A stretch of 64,000 nucleotides of DNA, taken from Labia minor. Lineage: Eukaryota; Arthropoda; Insecta; Dermaptera; Spongiphoridae. The stretch lies in contig OY720346.1 in NCBI GenBank assembly GCA_963082975.1, positions 51,907,759 to 51,971,758 of the forward strand, written 5' to 3'. Shown in pieces: positions 21,926 to 34,600 of this stretch. The number at the start of each line of letters is the position of its first letter. The first letter of the stretch is position 1. Below the pieces are notes generated by a model. That model saw only the letters and a list, made by a program, of their open reading frames with translations. It made no database searches and was not told the DNA's origin. The translations under genes were made by a program, and so were the position numbers.

Positions 21926-23360
21926 CAGTGGCGCAACCAGGATTTGATCCTGGGGGGGGGGGGGGGTTTGACTTGCCGCTCCACCTTCCTATGGCGGGGT
22001 CCCCCCTCCCACCGGGCTCTCTCAAATTTTCATTATAATTTTTTTTTATATCGAAAATTTAAAAAAGTTTTGTAAATGAAACACTGATTTTACAAAATCT
22101 GGCAAAAAAATTTAATTTTGTATTTTATTTACTCGTATTCATAGTTTTAGAAAGAAAATATTTTTTTCCAGCTATAAGTAAATCATTTTAGCTTTCCTCA
22201 TGGAATTTTGAAAATTTTTGCTACGAGATTTTTCGAGATTTCTACTTTTCAAACAGTTCTGAATCCAAAACTGCAAAAAAAAATTTTATGAACCGGCCGT
22301 CTAAACAAAATGAGATATTGTCTTGAAATTTGATATTTAGATGGTTTTTTTGGGAATGATGGGCGGGGATTTGTTGGATTGTTATTGGACAAGATCGGAC
22401 CATAAGTAAGGGTAGTTTAAAGAGGTGTCAAAGCACATTTTATTGATTTTCTCAATAAATACCGATTTTTATGAGAATTATCATACTATCGTATTAAATT
22501 TATAGGGAATCGAATTTACTAAAAGTTTCACTATATTCATTTTTACCTAAACTTAATAATAAAGGAGTTATTTATAAAAAAACTACTTTAAGATTTCGAA
22601 AGCTTTTCGTCCGCCCATAGAGGCAGGATATTTCGAAAGAAATCATGTAAAAATCCCTAAGAAAAAATCCCTGAAAAAAATCCCTAAATAAAAAATTTCT
22701 CTAATTTTTTTTTACTTATTTAATAATGAATAGCCGAAGAGACTTGAATGAGGTAGTTATACATCATGCTTGGTGTCATCACATCTGTTCCATCTGGTTT
22801 TTTAGCGTCCCATTTTTCATGGTTTGACTTCAGAAGCTCATCATGCGAGTCGCGCAAACGTTTCTTTGGTGGATTAGGCTTCTTACCACAAACATCTCGA
22901 CAGATTTCCAAAGAGATAAGGTTATGCTCAATATGGATTTGCTTAATCAGGCCCCTTACTGATGTCTTAAAACCTCCTAAGAGTTAACGAAGAGCATTGT
23001 TGTAACCTTCCAATGCATTGTTTGTTCGAGGCAAACCCATCAAAGAGGCATCGTAGATGTTCCAATGATGCTTGTCGAATTCGGGGTCATAAAAAAGCCA
23101 GTCAAATATTGTTCACCTAGCCAAGTGCGCTCGAAGTAAGAAAAAAGATCACGAAGTTTTGCCCTGTTGGTCGTCCAGCTAATGCTTGGTAGGCTACAAT
23201 GACTTTTGATGGTGATACCAAAGCCAAAGCTGCAAGAGTTCGTAACTAAGTGGAGTTGTCAGGACTATCTATATCATTATAGAGCTTCAAAACTTCTGGC
23301 ATTGACTTGATGTTTCTATAAATGCATTGAGCAAAATGAAAAAGACAACCTCTGATGATT
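21926..23360 (-). mobile_element. MULE DNA transposon, copy 1 (truncated)
   Basis: The terminal end CAGTGGCGCAACCAGG lies at 21926. Behind it come a hairpin (CCAGGAT/ATCCTGG) and a run of about 14 G. Minus-strand pieces encode a Mutator-like transposase: FHFAQCIYRN-like, LAALALV, YDPEFDKHHW-like, then MGLPRTNNALEGYNNALR. Stops and a frameshift break it. Homology to copy 2 ceases at 23360, so the other end is lost. Confidence 0.78.
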
Positions 23361-23723
23361 GAATATTAATTATTAGAATTAATTAATTAATTATTAAAAT
23401 ATTATTAGATCGTATTTATTATATGTTTTAGGTTTTTGTTGAGATGAAAAATTTTCTATAATTATCAATTTAAAAAATCAATATCAATTTCATAAGTTGA
23501 ATAAATGAATACATAATTAAAACAAATCTTATTAAATTTAAATAGAATAGAATTTGATTCATATACTTAGATGTAAAGATAGATCGATCAAAATTTAATT
23601 TCTTTCTGAAAAATATTAATTAAAATCGATTGTAATGTATAAAAAAAATTTCATAAATACAGAATAGCTTTAAGTTGTAAAATTGTTAGGTAGTTATTTA
23701 TTAAAACAAATGAAATACATCTT

Positions 23724-25280
23724 CTATATATATAAAATAAATGTTTTTTCTGTCTTGAGGAGGATGGAAAATCCTCATGGACTACCCGTCGTTAATCGTT
23801 GTGGTTTAACACGGTAGGACCGGACTTTTACCGGCTAAAAACCCTTCCTCCTCATGTCTGCAAGAATTTTTATGTAGACTTGGAATAAGAGACTACTTGG
23901 TTTTTTTATTTTGTCTTGCCTTCTTGCACATAAGTAATCTTATCTTCTTATACGAGTAAAAATTGTTTCTCTGTTTCATTGTTCTCAAAAACCGCTCTAA
24001 CGATTTTTTTGAAATTCACAACAGAGATAGTATTTATAAAGAAAAATTGAGTTTTATTGACCACATCTCTGGAAAACTACATCTTTATTAGTTCTTCTTA
24101 ATTTAAATTTATAATATATGGATGACGTCACAACCACCGCCTGTGAGATATATATATATCTATTCTTAAAATAAAATTACAAATATTTATATTATATTCA
24201 TATATTTGATTTTTTAATTTCATTAATAGTTTTACATTTAAATTATTTGAAATTGTTTCACACAACGTTTAAAAGAAGATTTATCTTTATATTCGATTCG
24301 ATACATAGTAGGAGAATTAAATGACATCATCAATTTATTATAGAACGAATCCGTAAATATATTTTTAATATTATATATTAGCTATTGATTATATTGTAAT
24401 TCCACTCTTAATTATATACTTACATGAAAAAGGAAATCCAATTATGAGATCAAAATTAAAATTACTTATTTATATAATCTTTAATTTTGTATATCAAAAC
24501 GCCAATTGAAAATGAGTGAAAAATGATTTCTTGGTTATATAAAAATTAAAATATGATTTTTTAGACGTCCTCTACGCATTTTTAATATTAGAATTATTTA
24601 TTAAAAGAAAACAAAAACAAAATTAAATTATAAATATAAATAAAACATAAAAATTATAAATATTATATACATATTCTTTGACCAATTATATGTTGCATGT
24701 TGTGAGTATGTGATTACATAAATTGGGAAAAAATCACTCAAAATGCAATTAAACAAAATAATTGAAAAGTTAGGCTAAGCAGACGTCTTAAATATTATAA
24801 GAGATTCGGCAATTGCAATTACAGATAGCGAGGAAAAATTAATGGAGGTTTGAAATCGAGGTATCAATCGGGAAACGCCTGTTATCATGCAGTAAAGAGG
24901 CTTATCTCATCAAAATTATTATCAAAGGGAATCAAGACCATGGACGCATAGGAAGGGACGTAAGAGAGATAGGACAAGGGCTCAGGATAGGGACATTTGG
25001 AGAAATGTGGCCAAGAACTTTCGACTATCTTTGAGCTATATAAATAGATAGATATAACATATACAATAATAATATATATAATTAATTTACTGATTAAATT
25101 AAAATATATTTTAAATAAGAACACAAAAAGAAATGAATGTTTTATGTAATATACTGATTGAAACAAAATGGATGAAAACCTTTTACTACTTTTAACCAAA
25201 TACGATGTACCACTCGGGGGTACAGGGGGCGGAGCCCCCGTCCAGCTGTGAAGAGCGCCGAAGGCGCTCGGACCAGCTGG
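23724..25280 (+). mobile_element. Composite Helitron with HINE-C block and LINE tail
   Basis: It begins TCTATATATATAAAATAAATG at 23724. A HINE-C-type block follows at 23937-24340, then LINE C-terminal sequence at 24770-25050 with an internal gap, the shared linker, the twin hairpins and CCAGCTGG|T at 25280. The ends fit one element of about 1.56 kb, although assembly by nested insertion is also possible. Confidence 0.65.
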
Positions 25281-25289
25281 TATTAACTT

Positions 25290-26180
25290 AAATAAAATAA
25301 GTAGACGTATTAATCCAATGCTGCTATTTATTACTACTAAAATACTTTTGGAAAAAGAATATTGTTATATTTTTTGTTTTACCTTCTGGTAATAATAATA
25401 ATAAAATAAATATATAAATAATAAATATAATTATACAATTAATCTAGTGTTACGTACAGCACGAAAACCTGCCAAGTTCAAATTTCTAAGTATTATAATT
25501 TTAGATATTTTAAACCATGTACCTACGTATTTTAACAACTATACCATATTTTAAGTTGGGTGAATGGTAAAGTGAATTTCGGCCAGATGGACCGTTGACG
25601 CGAATAAAGTGGCGTGCCTGGATGCAGGAGGCGGAGGACTGGGTGTGGTGGCGATTCTTGGGAATGCCAAATGTTTGTTTACCAGTGGATCAGGCTGTTG
25701 ATGAAAATGATTATGATTGATTTTAAAGTGCATCTAAACTTGGCATTGGGATGGATTTGAACCCTTTTTTAGGCAAACAAATAGCCGATAGGAACTTGGC
25801 CCCCTTTTTAACAGGTATGTTTTTGATTAGATTTCAATACTTTTTTTTAAGAAAGCTTACCTATTTTTTCCTATTTGTGCCGCGCCCGCGTCCATTCTTA
25901 GCCTTTGAAGTAATTTTGTATTTAAAAAAATTGCAAATTTTTTTAAATTAAAATTATATTTGTTTATATATTAAATATAATAATTTTATTTGTTCTTATA
26001 TTTTATAGTTCTGAATTTCCAACTTGTATTGTATAATAAATAATTAGAACTATTAATTAATTCATTGAAAATTATATAGAAACTGTTAAGTTATAACAAT
26101 AAAAATAAACAAACCAATTAATTTAAATTATAAAGTAAAATGGTTTAACACTATTATATATATTTATAATTTACACCTAA
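25290..26180. other. Intergenic DNA, partly repeat-derived
   Basis: A more GC-rich stretch at about 25555-25735 ends in ATGATTATGATTGA, which resembles a LINE tail. No frame with a recognisable motif was found. The rest is AT-rich. Confidence 0.4.
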
Positions 26181-26830
26181 CGCTACTTGTATAGGTAAAA
26201 TGTCACTTCCGTTAGTCAGATCATGATGAAATTTGGTATCTGAATTTTGTTCATATTTTTAAATCTATATACAAAATATGAAGCAAATATCTCGAAGCAA
26301 ACTGGTACTTTACTTGAAAGGTAAACGCAACCAGTGTAGGTAAAGTACCACTTTCGGTTAACCGATTTTGACGAAATTTTGATAAAAATCTACAAACTGT
26401 GAATAATATCGGTGTACCAAATTTCGAAGTCCTAGCTTGATTAGTTTTTGACAAAATCCTTGAATTCATAAAAATCGCATTGAACTCAAGCTTGACCGAT
26501 TTTTTAAATTTCTTAATTTTTTGTTAACCTACATATAACACACGACCTGTATGCCAAATTTCATAGCGCTAGGACAATTGGAAATACCTTAATAATTTTG
26601 TTGACCAATCAGTGAATCAGTGCCAAAATAAGCTATTTTCACAGGGTCATATTTCAGGATCTACTGAAGCTATATCTATGAAATTTGGCATACTACTTTA
26701 TTTCTAGTATATGACTACGTAGATAAAATTTTATCTCTGTACTTGCAATAGGCACTGAGATACAGGGGGGTCAAAAGTGACTCAAACCATTCGTGAAAAT
26801 ATACTTACGGCATGCGCTCGGCTTGCTGGA
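26181..26830 (+). repeat. Reiterated non-coding module
   Basis: Variants of GATGAAATTTGGTAT occur about four times at roughly 150-bp spacing (near 26230, 26370, 26555 and 26680), each within a similar sentence of sequence. It is probably an unclassified repeat. Confidence 0.4.
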
Positions 26831-26889
26831 ACTTGGCCGGACACTGTCGTGCGCTTAGATATTGTTTTTTTAATATTGTAAATTCTTAT

Positions 26890-27115
26890 AAGATTTCTAT
26901 TATCTTAGATCTTTCTCATTGCATGTAAACGTCTCGAAACAGCTGATTCATCTACTGCTAAGCTGTCTGAAAGTTCTTTAAAGTTTGAGTTGGGTTCTCG
27001 TCTAATAAGTTTTGAAATTCATTGTTCATTGGCTTCAAACTTTTTTGGATTTCCAGGCTATTCTTACTCATAGACATCGAAATCACCACTTTTAAATCGT
27101 TTGATAGTTTTTCAT
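26890..27115 (-). mobile_element. Mariner transposase relic (N-terminal part)
   Basis: The minus strand reads NNEFQNLLDENPTQTLK and, after a one-base shift, ELSDSLAVDESAVSRRLHAM, the DNA-binding helix-turn-helix region of mariner transposases. No ends are visible. Confidence 0.65.
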
Positions 27116-27168
27116 AATGATTAAAAATTGTATAAAAGTGCTATATATAGAATTTCAGCTTGATTGAA
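27105..27168 (+). mobile_element. HINE-B fragment
   Basis: About 60 bp (GATTAAAAATTGTATAAAA, then TATAGAATTTCAGCTTGATT) match the centre of the HINE-B copies at 8.4 and 40.6 kb. Confidence 0.6.
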
Positions 27169-27980
27169 TATGTATCAAAATTTAAAAGAATTTTTATTAA
27201 ATTTACATATTATCAATCAAATCCAAAATGGTTGATTATATTAGAAGAAATAGTGTTACTCGTTAATGAAGTGTTTTAGTGTGGTATGTATGTATATATA
27301 TGAATTATAGCTCTATAAAGTAAGTTAATTGCATAGATATCAAATGAAAACTAAAAGCGCCCTACGTTTTTAGTTGAATATGAAGCAATTCATCCATAAA
27401 CTTTGTCAGGCTTATAGAAAAATTATTTTATTTTTTTTATTCCATCAGAAAAACTTTATTTTATAAAATATTTTTATATTTATATTATTTTATTCTTTTT
27501 AGTGCAAATTTAATTTGATAAATTTATTTAATATAACAAAAGAAATAGAAAAGAAGAAGTTATAGGAAAATTTGCAAATTGAATAATACAATAATATATA
27601 TTAATCTTCTAAAATTGATTTTATGCATTTATGTTAAGTAAATGTTATTATTAAATATAACAATTATTATATTATATTTATAAATAAATAATTTTTATTA
27701 ATATGAGATTTTATAAATGTATATATATATAAATGTATATTTTATAAATATATATATATATATATTGTCTTCATGAAAAAATGCATTATGGACACTGCAA
27801 AATCGGGCTTGTGGTTGTGTGTAAGAACACTGTTTCAGAAGACTCATAATACTGTCCCCCACCTGACTCATATTGTTTTCAATAAAAGGTGTAGAAAGGT
27901 GATATTTCTATATTGAAAAAATTAAATACATTTTCTTAAATTTAATAATTATATTATATTTGATTATAAAAAAAATTTTA
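27169..27980. other. AT-rich intergenic DNA
   Basis: AT-rich with an (AT)n-like stretch at about 27718-27766. No features supported. Confidence 0.4.
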
Positions 27981-28098
27981 GTAAACAGCACGTGGTGTTC
28001 CCAAGCGGTCACCCATCCAAGTACTAACCACGCCCGGTGTTGCTTAACTTCAGTGATCGGACGAGAACTGGTGCTTTCAACACGGTATGGCCGTTTAC
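27981..28098 (-). rRNA. 5S ribosomal RNA gene
   Basis: The minus strand gives a 118-nt sequence matching animal 5S rRNA throughout: CCGATCACTGAAGTTAAGCA (box A region), GGGCGTGGTTAGTACTTGG and GGATGGGTGACCGCTTGGG (box C region). The terminal helix closes: 5' GTAAACGGC pairs with 3' GCTGTTTAC as nine pairs including one wobble. Two of its pairs differ from the usual GCCAAC/GTTGGC but both strands changed together. A TATAAAAA lies about 20 bp upstream and a run of eight T follows within 10 bp, as for RNA polymerase III genes. It is a single copy here, not an array, so an isolated working gene or a very young pseudogene are both possible. Confidence 0.93.
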
Positions 28099-28218
28099 AA
28101 TTTAACTACTTATTTTTATACATATATATATATATGAAACAAAATTAATTTATATTTTTAGGTAGTTTTTTTTTTGAATTATTATTATTATTATGATAAG
28201 ACATTAACTTGTTTTATT

Positions 28219-28249
28219 AAATTATTTATATATATATATATATATATAT
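28219..28249. repeat. (AT)n microsatellite
   Basis: Uninterrupted AT dinucleotides between the 5S gene and the Shisa-like gene. Confidence 0.85.
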
Positions 28250-28614
28250 ATGTTTAAAAAAAATTCTTATAGATGGTTAGTAAGAATAATGAAGCTAGAT
28301 ACAAAAGAGATGATGAAAAATGATTGTTAAAATTTTTTTAAAAAAATATATTTTAATTTATTTATTATTTATTTAATTTTTTATTTATAGCAAATATTTT
28401 TCTTTTTTAATATTATATATATAGAGAGAGAGATTTAATAATAAACATCTAAATTGTTTAATACATTTTAAATGTTGGCATGCCTTTAAGATGACATAAT
28501 TGGGAATTTAATTCTCTTATCTTGTCAAGTGAGATCATTTTCAATCATTTATGCAAGTTTTGTTATGAACAGATGAGTTAGAAATTTTAGATCTGGATTA
28601 ATTCTTAATTTACA

Positions 28615-28669
28615 ATGTTAATTTTTACTTTATTTCTCTTTATTATAACTGGGGTTACCCAAACTTTAG
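28615..28669 (+). CDS. Shisa-like exon 1: signal peptide
   Basis: ATG at 28615, 18 codons of a hydrophobic leader, donor TTAG|GTAAAA in phase 1. Too short to be found by length-based gene finding. Supported by phase agreement with exon 2. Confidence 0.75.
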
Positions 28670-31600
28670 GTAAAATGAGATAATAAATATATCTTTTATT
28701 ATTATTATTATTATTTCTAATTTTTATAAATTTTATAGGTATGGAATGTGCTGTAGGAAAAGGATTTTTACCAGATTCTTGTCCAAGAATTTTTGATGAA
28801 AGTAGTCAAAAATATTGTTGTTTTGGCTCTGATAAATCTTACAGATGTTGCGATCTTTCCGATTATAGCAAACAACAAGGGTAAGTAATGTACCACATAA
28901 ATATTATATCTTTAAGAAAAGTCTTTTTTATCCGTTTTTTTCTTTTTCTTTTTAATTAATTTTTTTCTTGTTTTTTACCTTAACAATTTTCCATCTGACC
29001 TTGATTGATACCCATTAATAATTCATTTCCGTCCTAAATGAGTATAAACAAAAAAAAAAACATTTTACATCGAGTGATTCATTGTTTATTAAATTATTGC
29101 TTAATTTATTGAGGTATTTTCAAACAATTAAAATATATTATAATTATTACAAATGTATATCATATATATATATTTATTTACATATTATTTAATAATTTCA
29201 TGAAACTATCTCATTTAATTTATCTTTAAAAGTCATTTTGGTAATGATTCAAAAGAGCTTTTGGTACATGGATTTGGATAAAACTTTAACAGTGGGTTCC
29301 TTTTGCAATTCCAAATAAACTTTTCTTATGAAATTTTTTCGGGCCTCTTCTAGTTTACGAGATAAAAATTATTGAAATAAAGATTTTTTAAGTTTGACAC
29401 ATTATCTGATTATAAACGTCGAAATGTGCCATTAAGTAATGTTTTATTGACTAATTCACTAATTATATATATCTCAAAGTCATTTTATATATATTTTTTA
29501 TATATACATACCTATCATAGTATTTATCTCAATGATTTACATGCCACATAAAGATGTATGCGATTATATTTATAAATGCTTCTCCAATGTAAATATCTGT
29601 AAATTTATATATTTTTGTTTTTATTTGAAATGAAACAGTGGAGCAACCAGGGGGGGGGGGGTTTAAAAAATATAATCCCTCTTTTTATTTGAAAAAAAAA
29701 TTCTTAAAGTATAATTTATTGTATAATAAGTAAGTTTATTTTATTTTAAAAAAATTTTAACAAAAATAAAAATTATTTTATTATTTCTCCTAAATAATAA
29801 ATAAACGATTGTGAAATTTTCCAATTTGACTATTATTTAAATATAAAATAAATAAAATATTTTTCAAATTCTAAATATTTTTTATTATTAATACATTAAT
29901 TGCTAATTTCATAAAAATTATGAAGCGAAGACTAATTTTTTCAAAATGGAAACTGGTATTAATCCCTAAAGGAAAAAATCCCTAAAAAGAAAAATCCCTA
30001 AATAAAAATATCCCTGACTGAAAAAATCGCTAAAAACAAAATTTTTCATTTTTGTATTAATTTTAATTGTGACTAAGAAAATTAAATCACAAGGTGAGCA
30101 TGACACCCAGTTGCCTGAAACACGACCTCCTAAGGAGGTAATCGGTCCTGGACCGAGAGTAGGGAAAAATAGGTCAAAAAATACATACATAGGGCCCACA
30201 CACGTGATTTTTCCAAAAAATAGGGGTGTCAGATTCGTATGTAAAATAAAGGGAATTTACTCAAATTTCGTTTATTAGCATACGTTTTAATAGCTTAATG
30301 ATTCCAAATACAAAATACACCATTTCCACCGTATATTTCAACAGGGAATATACTACGAAATTTATGAAATTTACTATCATCAGAGGTTGTCTTTTTCATT
30401 TTGCTCAATGCATTTATAGAAACATCAAATCAATGACAGAAGTTTTGAAGCTCTATAATGATATAGATAATACTGGCAACTCCATTCATTTACGAACTCT
30501 TGCAGCTTTGGCTTTGGTACCACCATCAAAAGTTATTGTAGCCTACCAAGCATTAGCTGGACGACCAACAGGGTAAAACTTCGTGATCTTTTTTCTTACT
30601 TCGAGCGCACTTGGCTAGGTGAACAATATTTGGCTGGCTTTTATGACCCCGAATTCGACATTGGAACATTGGAACCAGGGCTTCGAACCGTTATTTTTTT
30701 CGTTTCGGTTTTCGTTCCGGTTCAATAAAAAAAAAATCAGTTCGGTTCCGGTTTTAGTTCCGGCAAAAATAACGGTTTTTTTCGGTTTTCGGTTTTCGGT
30801 TCAGTTCCGATTAATTAATTTTAAAGACCTTTTATTTGTATTAGAAATTTAGGTCGGAGTATGCCGAGTTTGCCATAAATTAGCGCCCGAAAAATATTTT
30901 TTGCTACCACCCTAAATCATACTACATGAATTGATACAATCTTGATGAATTGATCTTCTTTTTTTGCTGCACATCTTTGAATTCATTATTGTGATGTCGT
31001 TTTAAATATCGTTCCAAATTTGCAGCATGATTTCCCTTTAAAGAAGTGTCGCATATATTACAAATGTTTTTATTTTCTGTTTTGTTATATGTAAAAAAAT
31101 CCCTGCTAGTGTTAGTCTTATTTCTCCCAATTCTAAATTCAAAGAAAGAAAAAAAAAACAAAAATAAATAAATTAAAAATAAAATAAATTGTACAAAATA
31201 GTTATTATCAATATATCAATTGAAATTTATATAATTGATAATAATAAAGGAAATTGAAAGAAAACAATACCTCCCTTACTATCGTCGGTCGGTAAAAATA
31301 TTATATTACAGGTTTATGTATTAATATAAAGAAAATGATTCATAAATATAAATAAAATTATTTATTAATACAAATAAAATTATTAAATAAATTTGAACAA
31401 AGCTTTATTTAAGTTTTACATAATATCATTGGCGTACCTAGAACTTTTGCCGCCCGGGGCGATCTCCAGTTTGCCGCCCTTTTTATTATAAGTCAATCAA
31501 ATAGTGGTATTTATAAATTAATGCACATAAATAAATTATTATGTTATTTAATCAATATTAATTAATACACAGAGTAAATTTTTTTACACATATTTGTATG

Positions 31601-34600
31601 CACTCGTAAACATATTTATATAATATTTACTCTTCTAGCTTTCATACTAGAAAAATCGTGTATAATGCTCTCAAAATTTATATTATTTGTAATTTCTTGT
31701 TCTATTGACAATATTGCAAGATTTTGTAGTCTTAATTGACTCATTGTAGAACGAAGATAATTTTGCCGAACAAAATCTTAAAGATGCGTTTACGAATTCA
31801 ACGAATTTTAATGAATAAAATAAAATAAAATTATTATCCTGTTCTTGGAATTAGAATTCAAAATTTACACTAAAATTTATATAAATCAATTAGTAAACTT
31901 ATAATAATCATAATAATCATTTATTATTCAAGAAAGAAAAAAAATAAATATGAAATGAATAAGTTGCTTTTTACAACTATAACTAAATATAAAAAATGCC
32001 GCCCCAAGATAAGTGCCGCCCGGTGCGGACCGCACCCCCGCCCCCTAGGTACACCACTGCATAATATAATAATAAAACACGAGACGCGTGGGTTCTAGGC
32101 TAGGATGCGAAATTAGAAAAGCATTACATTTATTTATCTCTGTGTTTGTAATAAAATAAAAAATATTATTCCCTTAGAACTAGAATATGATTATTATTTA
32201 ATACTTATTTATTTATTATTTAATAACTTAGAATATTATTATTATTTATATTATTTATTACTGTAAATAATTATTGTATTTATTTTGTTTTTATATTTTA
32301 GACCCAAATGACTTTAAATTATAAAGACTATAAAAATAAGCTTTATCAAGACAAGATTTCATCTAATTTTAAATAATTAAATATTATATAAAACTTAAAT
32401 AAAGCTTTAAATGTATTTAATAATTTTATTTATATTTATGAATCTTTTTCTTTATATTAATACATAACCCTGTAACAAATGGAATAAATAATTTAAAAAA
32501 TTAATACTTACGTTATCATTAAATCAAAATATCAGTATTAAACAAACGATGAAAACATTAAATTCTGTATTGCGACTACGAGACGCTGCCAACACAACCG
32601 AAGGGAGAGTATGACTAGGTCATTAATTTTTGAAACAAAGTTTTTAGCGACACCATGCAGTACGAGGCATAACTAATTGAAAATAAGTTGACCTGTGGCC
32701 AGGTCCGAACCGACCGACGGTTTGAAATAAATTAATTTCCAGCTACAGAAACAATTTCAAATAATTTTAATATATCTATTAATGTAATAAAAAACAGATA
32801 TGAATACATAAATAATAAATATAAACATTTTTAATTTTATTTTATTTATAATATATATGCAAGACCAGGCTGTGACGTCATGAATGGCTGGATGACGTCA
32901 TATAATTTTAAATCAAGAAAAAACTAATAAATATGATTTTTCTCGAGTATAAAACCACCACAAAGTGCATGATTCGTGATGATATATAAAAAAATCTCCT
33001 TTGGTGTGAAAATAACCTTTTCCTTCCTATCGTCGATCGCTAATACTACCACTTCCGGTTTCCGGAATTGCACCAAAAGTTGATCAATTCATCCCACTGA
33101 TGCATTAAGTAAATATACCAAATTTCATCAAAATGGGTTGAGCCGTTCAGGCTGTACACATCTATACGGACGGACGGACGGACAGACGGACAGATGGACG
33201 GACAGACATCATGCTAAAAATACTTTTTTCTGTTTAGAAAATGCATGATTCGTGGAGATATGTAAAAATCTCCACATGTGAAATTTGGTGTGAAAACAAT
33301 ACCTCCCTTACTATCGTCGGTCGGTAAAAATTCGGGCTTGTGTGTGTGTGTGTGTTGCCAAAACGCCCAAAAACACCACTTCTGGCAACTCTGGATTGAA
33401 CACGTACTGAACTGAAATAAACCGATATTATTTTTTTCGGTTCAGCTCCGGTTTTCGTTCCGACAAAAATACCGGTTTTTTTCGGTTTTCGGTTTTCGGT
33501 TCAGTTCCGGTTCGAAGCCCTGATTGGAACATCTACGATGCTACTTTGATGGGTTTGCCTCGAACAAACAATGCATTGGAAGGTTACAACAATGCTCTTC
33601 GTTCACGCTTAGGAGGTTATAAGACATCAGTATGGGATCTGATTAAGCAAATCCATATTGAACATAACCTTATCTCTTTGGAAATCTGTCGTGAAGTTCG
33701 TGGTAAGAAGCCTAATCCACCAAGGAAACGATTCCGCGACTCGCATGATGAGCTTCTGACCATAATGAAGGCAAACCATGAAAAATGGGACGCTGAAAAA
33801 CCAGATGGAACAGATGTGATGACACCAAGCATGATGTAAAACTACCTCATTCAAGTCTCTTCGGCTATTCATTATTAAATAAGTAAAAAAAAATTGGAGA
33901 AATTTTTTCTTAGGGATTTTTACATTATTTCTTTCAAAATATCCTGCCACTACGGGCGGACGAAAAACTTTCGAGATCTTAAAGTAGTTTTTTATAAATA
34001 ACTCCTTTATTATTAAGTTTAGGTAAAAATGAATATAATGAAACTTTTAGTAAATTCGATTCTCGACTCGATAATTCTCATAAAAATCGGTATTTATTGA
34101 GAAAATCAATAAAATGTGGTTTGACACCTCTTTAAACTACCCTTACTTATGGTTCGATCTTGTCCAAAAACAATCCAATCCCCGCCCATAATTCCCAAAA
34201 AAACATCTAAATATCAAATTTCAAGACAATATCTCATTTTGTTTAGACGTAATCTCGGTAACGAACGGCCGGCCGGCCGGTTCAAAAATTTTTTTTTTGC
34301 AGTTTTGGATTCAGAACTGTTTGAAAAGTAGAAATCTCGAAAAATCTCGTAGCAAAAATTTTCAAAATTCCATTAGGAAAGCTAAAATGATTTACTTATA
34401 GTTGGAAAAAAATATTTTTTTTCTAAAACTGTGAATAAATAAAATACAAAATTAAATTTTTTTACCAGATTTTGTAAAATCAGTGTTTCATTTACAAAAC
34501 TTTTTTAAATATTTAATATAAAAAAAAATCTTAATGAAAATTTGTCTTTGAGAGCCCGGGGGGGGGGGGACCCGCCATAGGAATGTGGAGCGACTAGTCA

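Larger units (their letters stand above)
30676..33522 (-). mobile_element. hAT transposon nested in the MULE
   Basis: The inverted ends CAGGGCTTCGAACCG are identical over 15 bp and flanked by a perfect 8-bp duplication ATTGGAAC (30668-30675 and 33523-33530). Both ends are followed by iterated TCGGTTTTCGG. A minus-strand frame at 30922-31161 encodes a BED zinc finger (NKNICNICDTSLKGNHAANL then LKRHHNNE), the DNA-binding domain of hAT transposases. The catalytic part is absent, replaced by later insertions. Confidence 0.88.

Noticed and set aside
21926-21956. GGATTTGATCC resembling a tRNA T-arm
   Set aside because: It is the hairpin inside the MULE end, found again at 34610-34630. No tRNA body is present.
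28741-28743. ATG at the beginning of the Cys-rich exon as the Shisa-like start
   Set aside because: It would remove the signal peptide. The 28615 exon provides one and fits the phase.
31427-32059. GC-rich TTGCCGCCC ends considered as a CpG promoter
   Set aside because: The exact 8-bp duplication and inverted ends show it is a hAT MITE.
33160-33210. Regularly repeated GGACGGACAGAC as a possible CRISPR-like array
   Set aside because: It is a simple microsatellite core of HINE-A with no spacers, in a eukaryotic genome.
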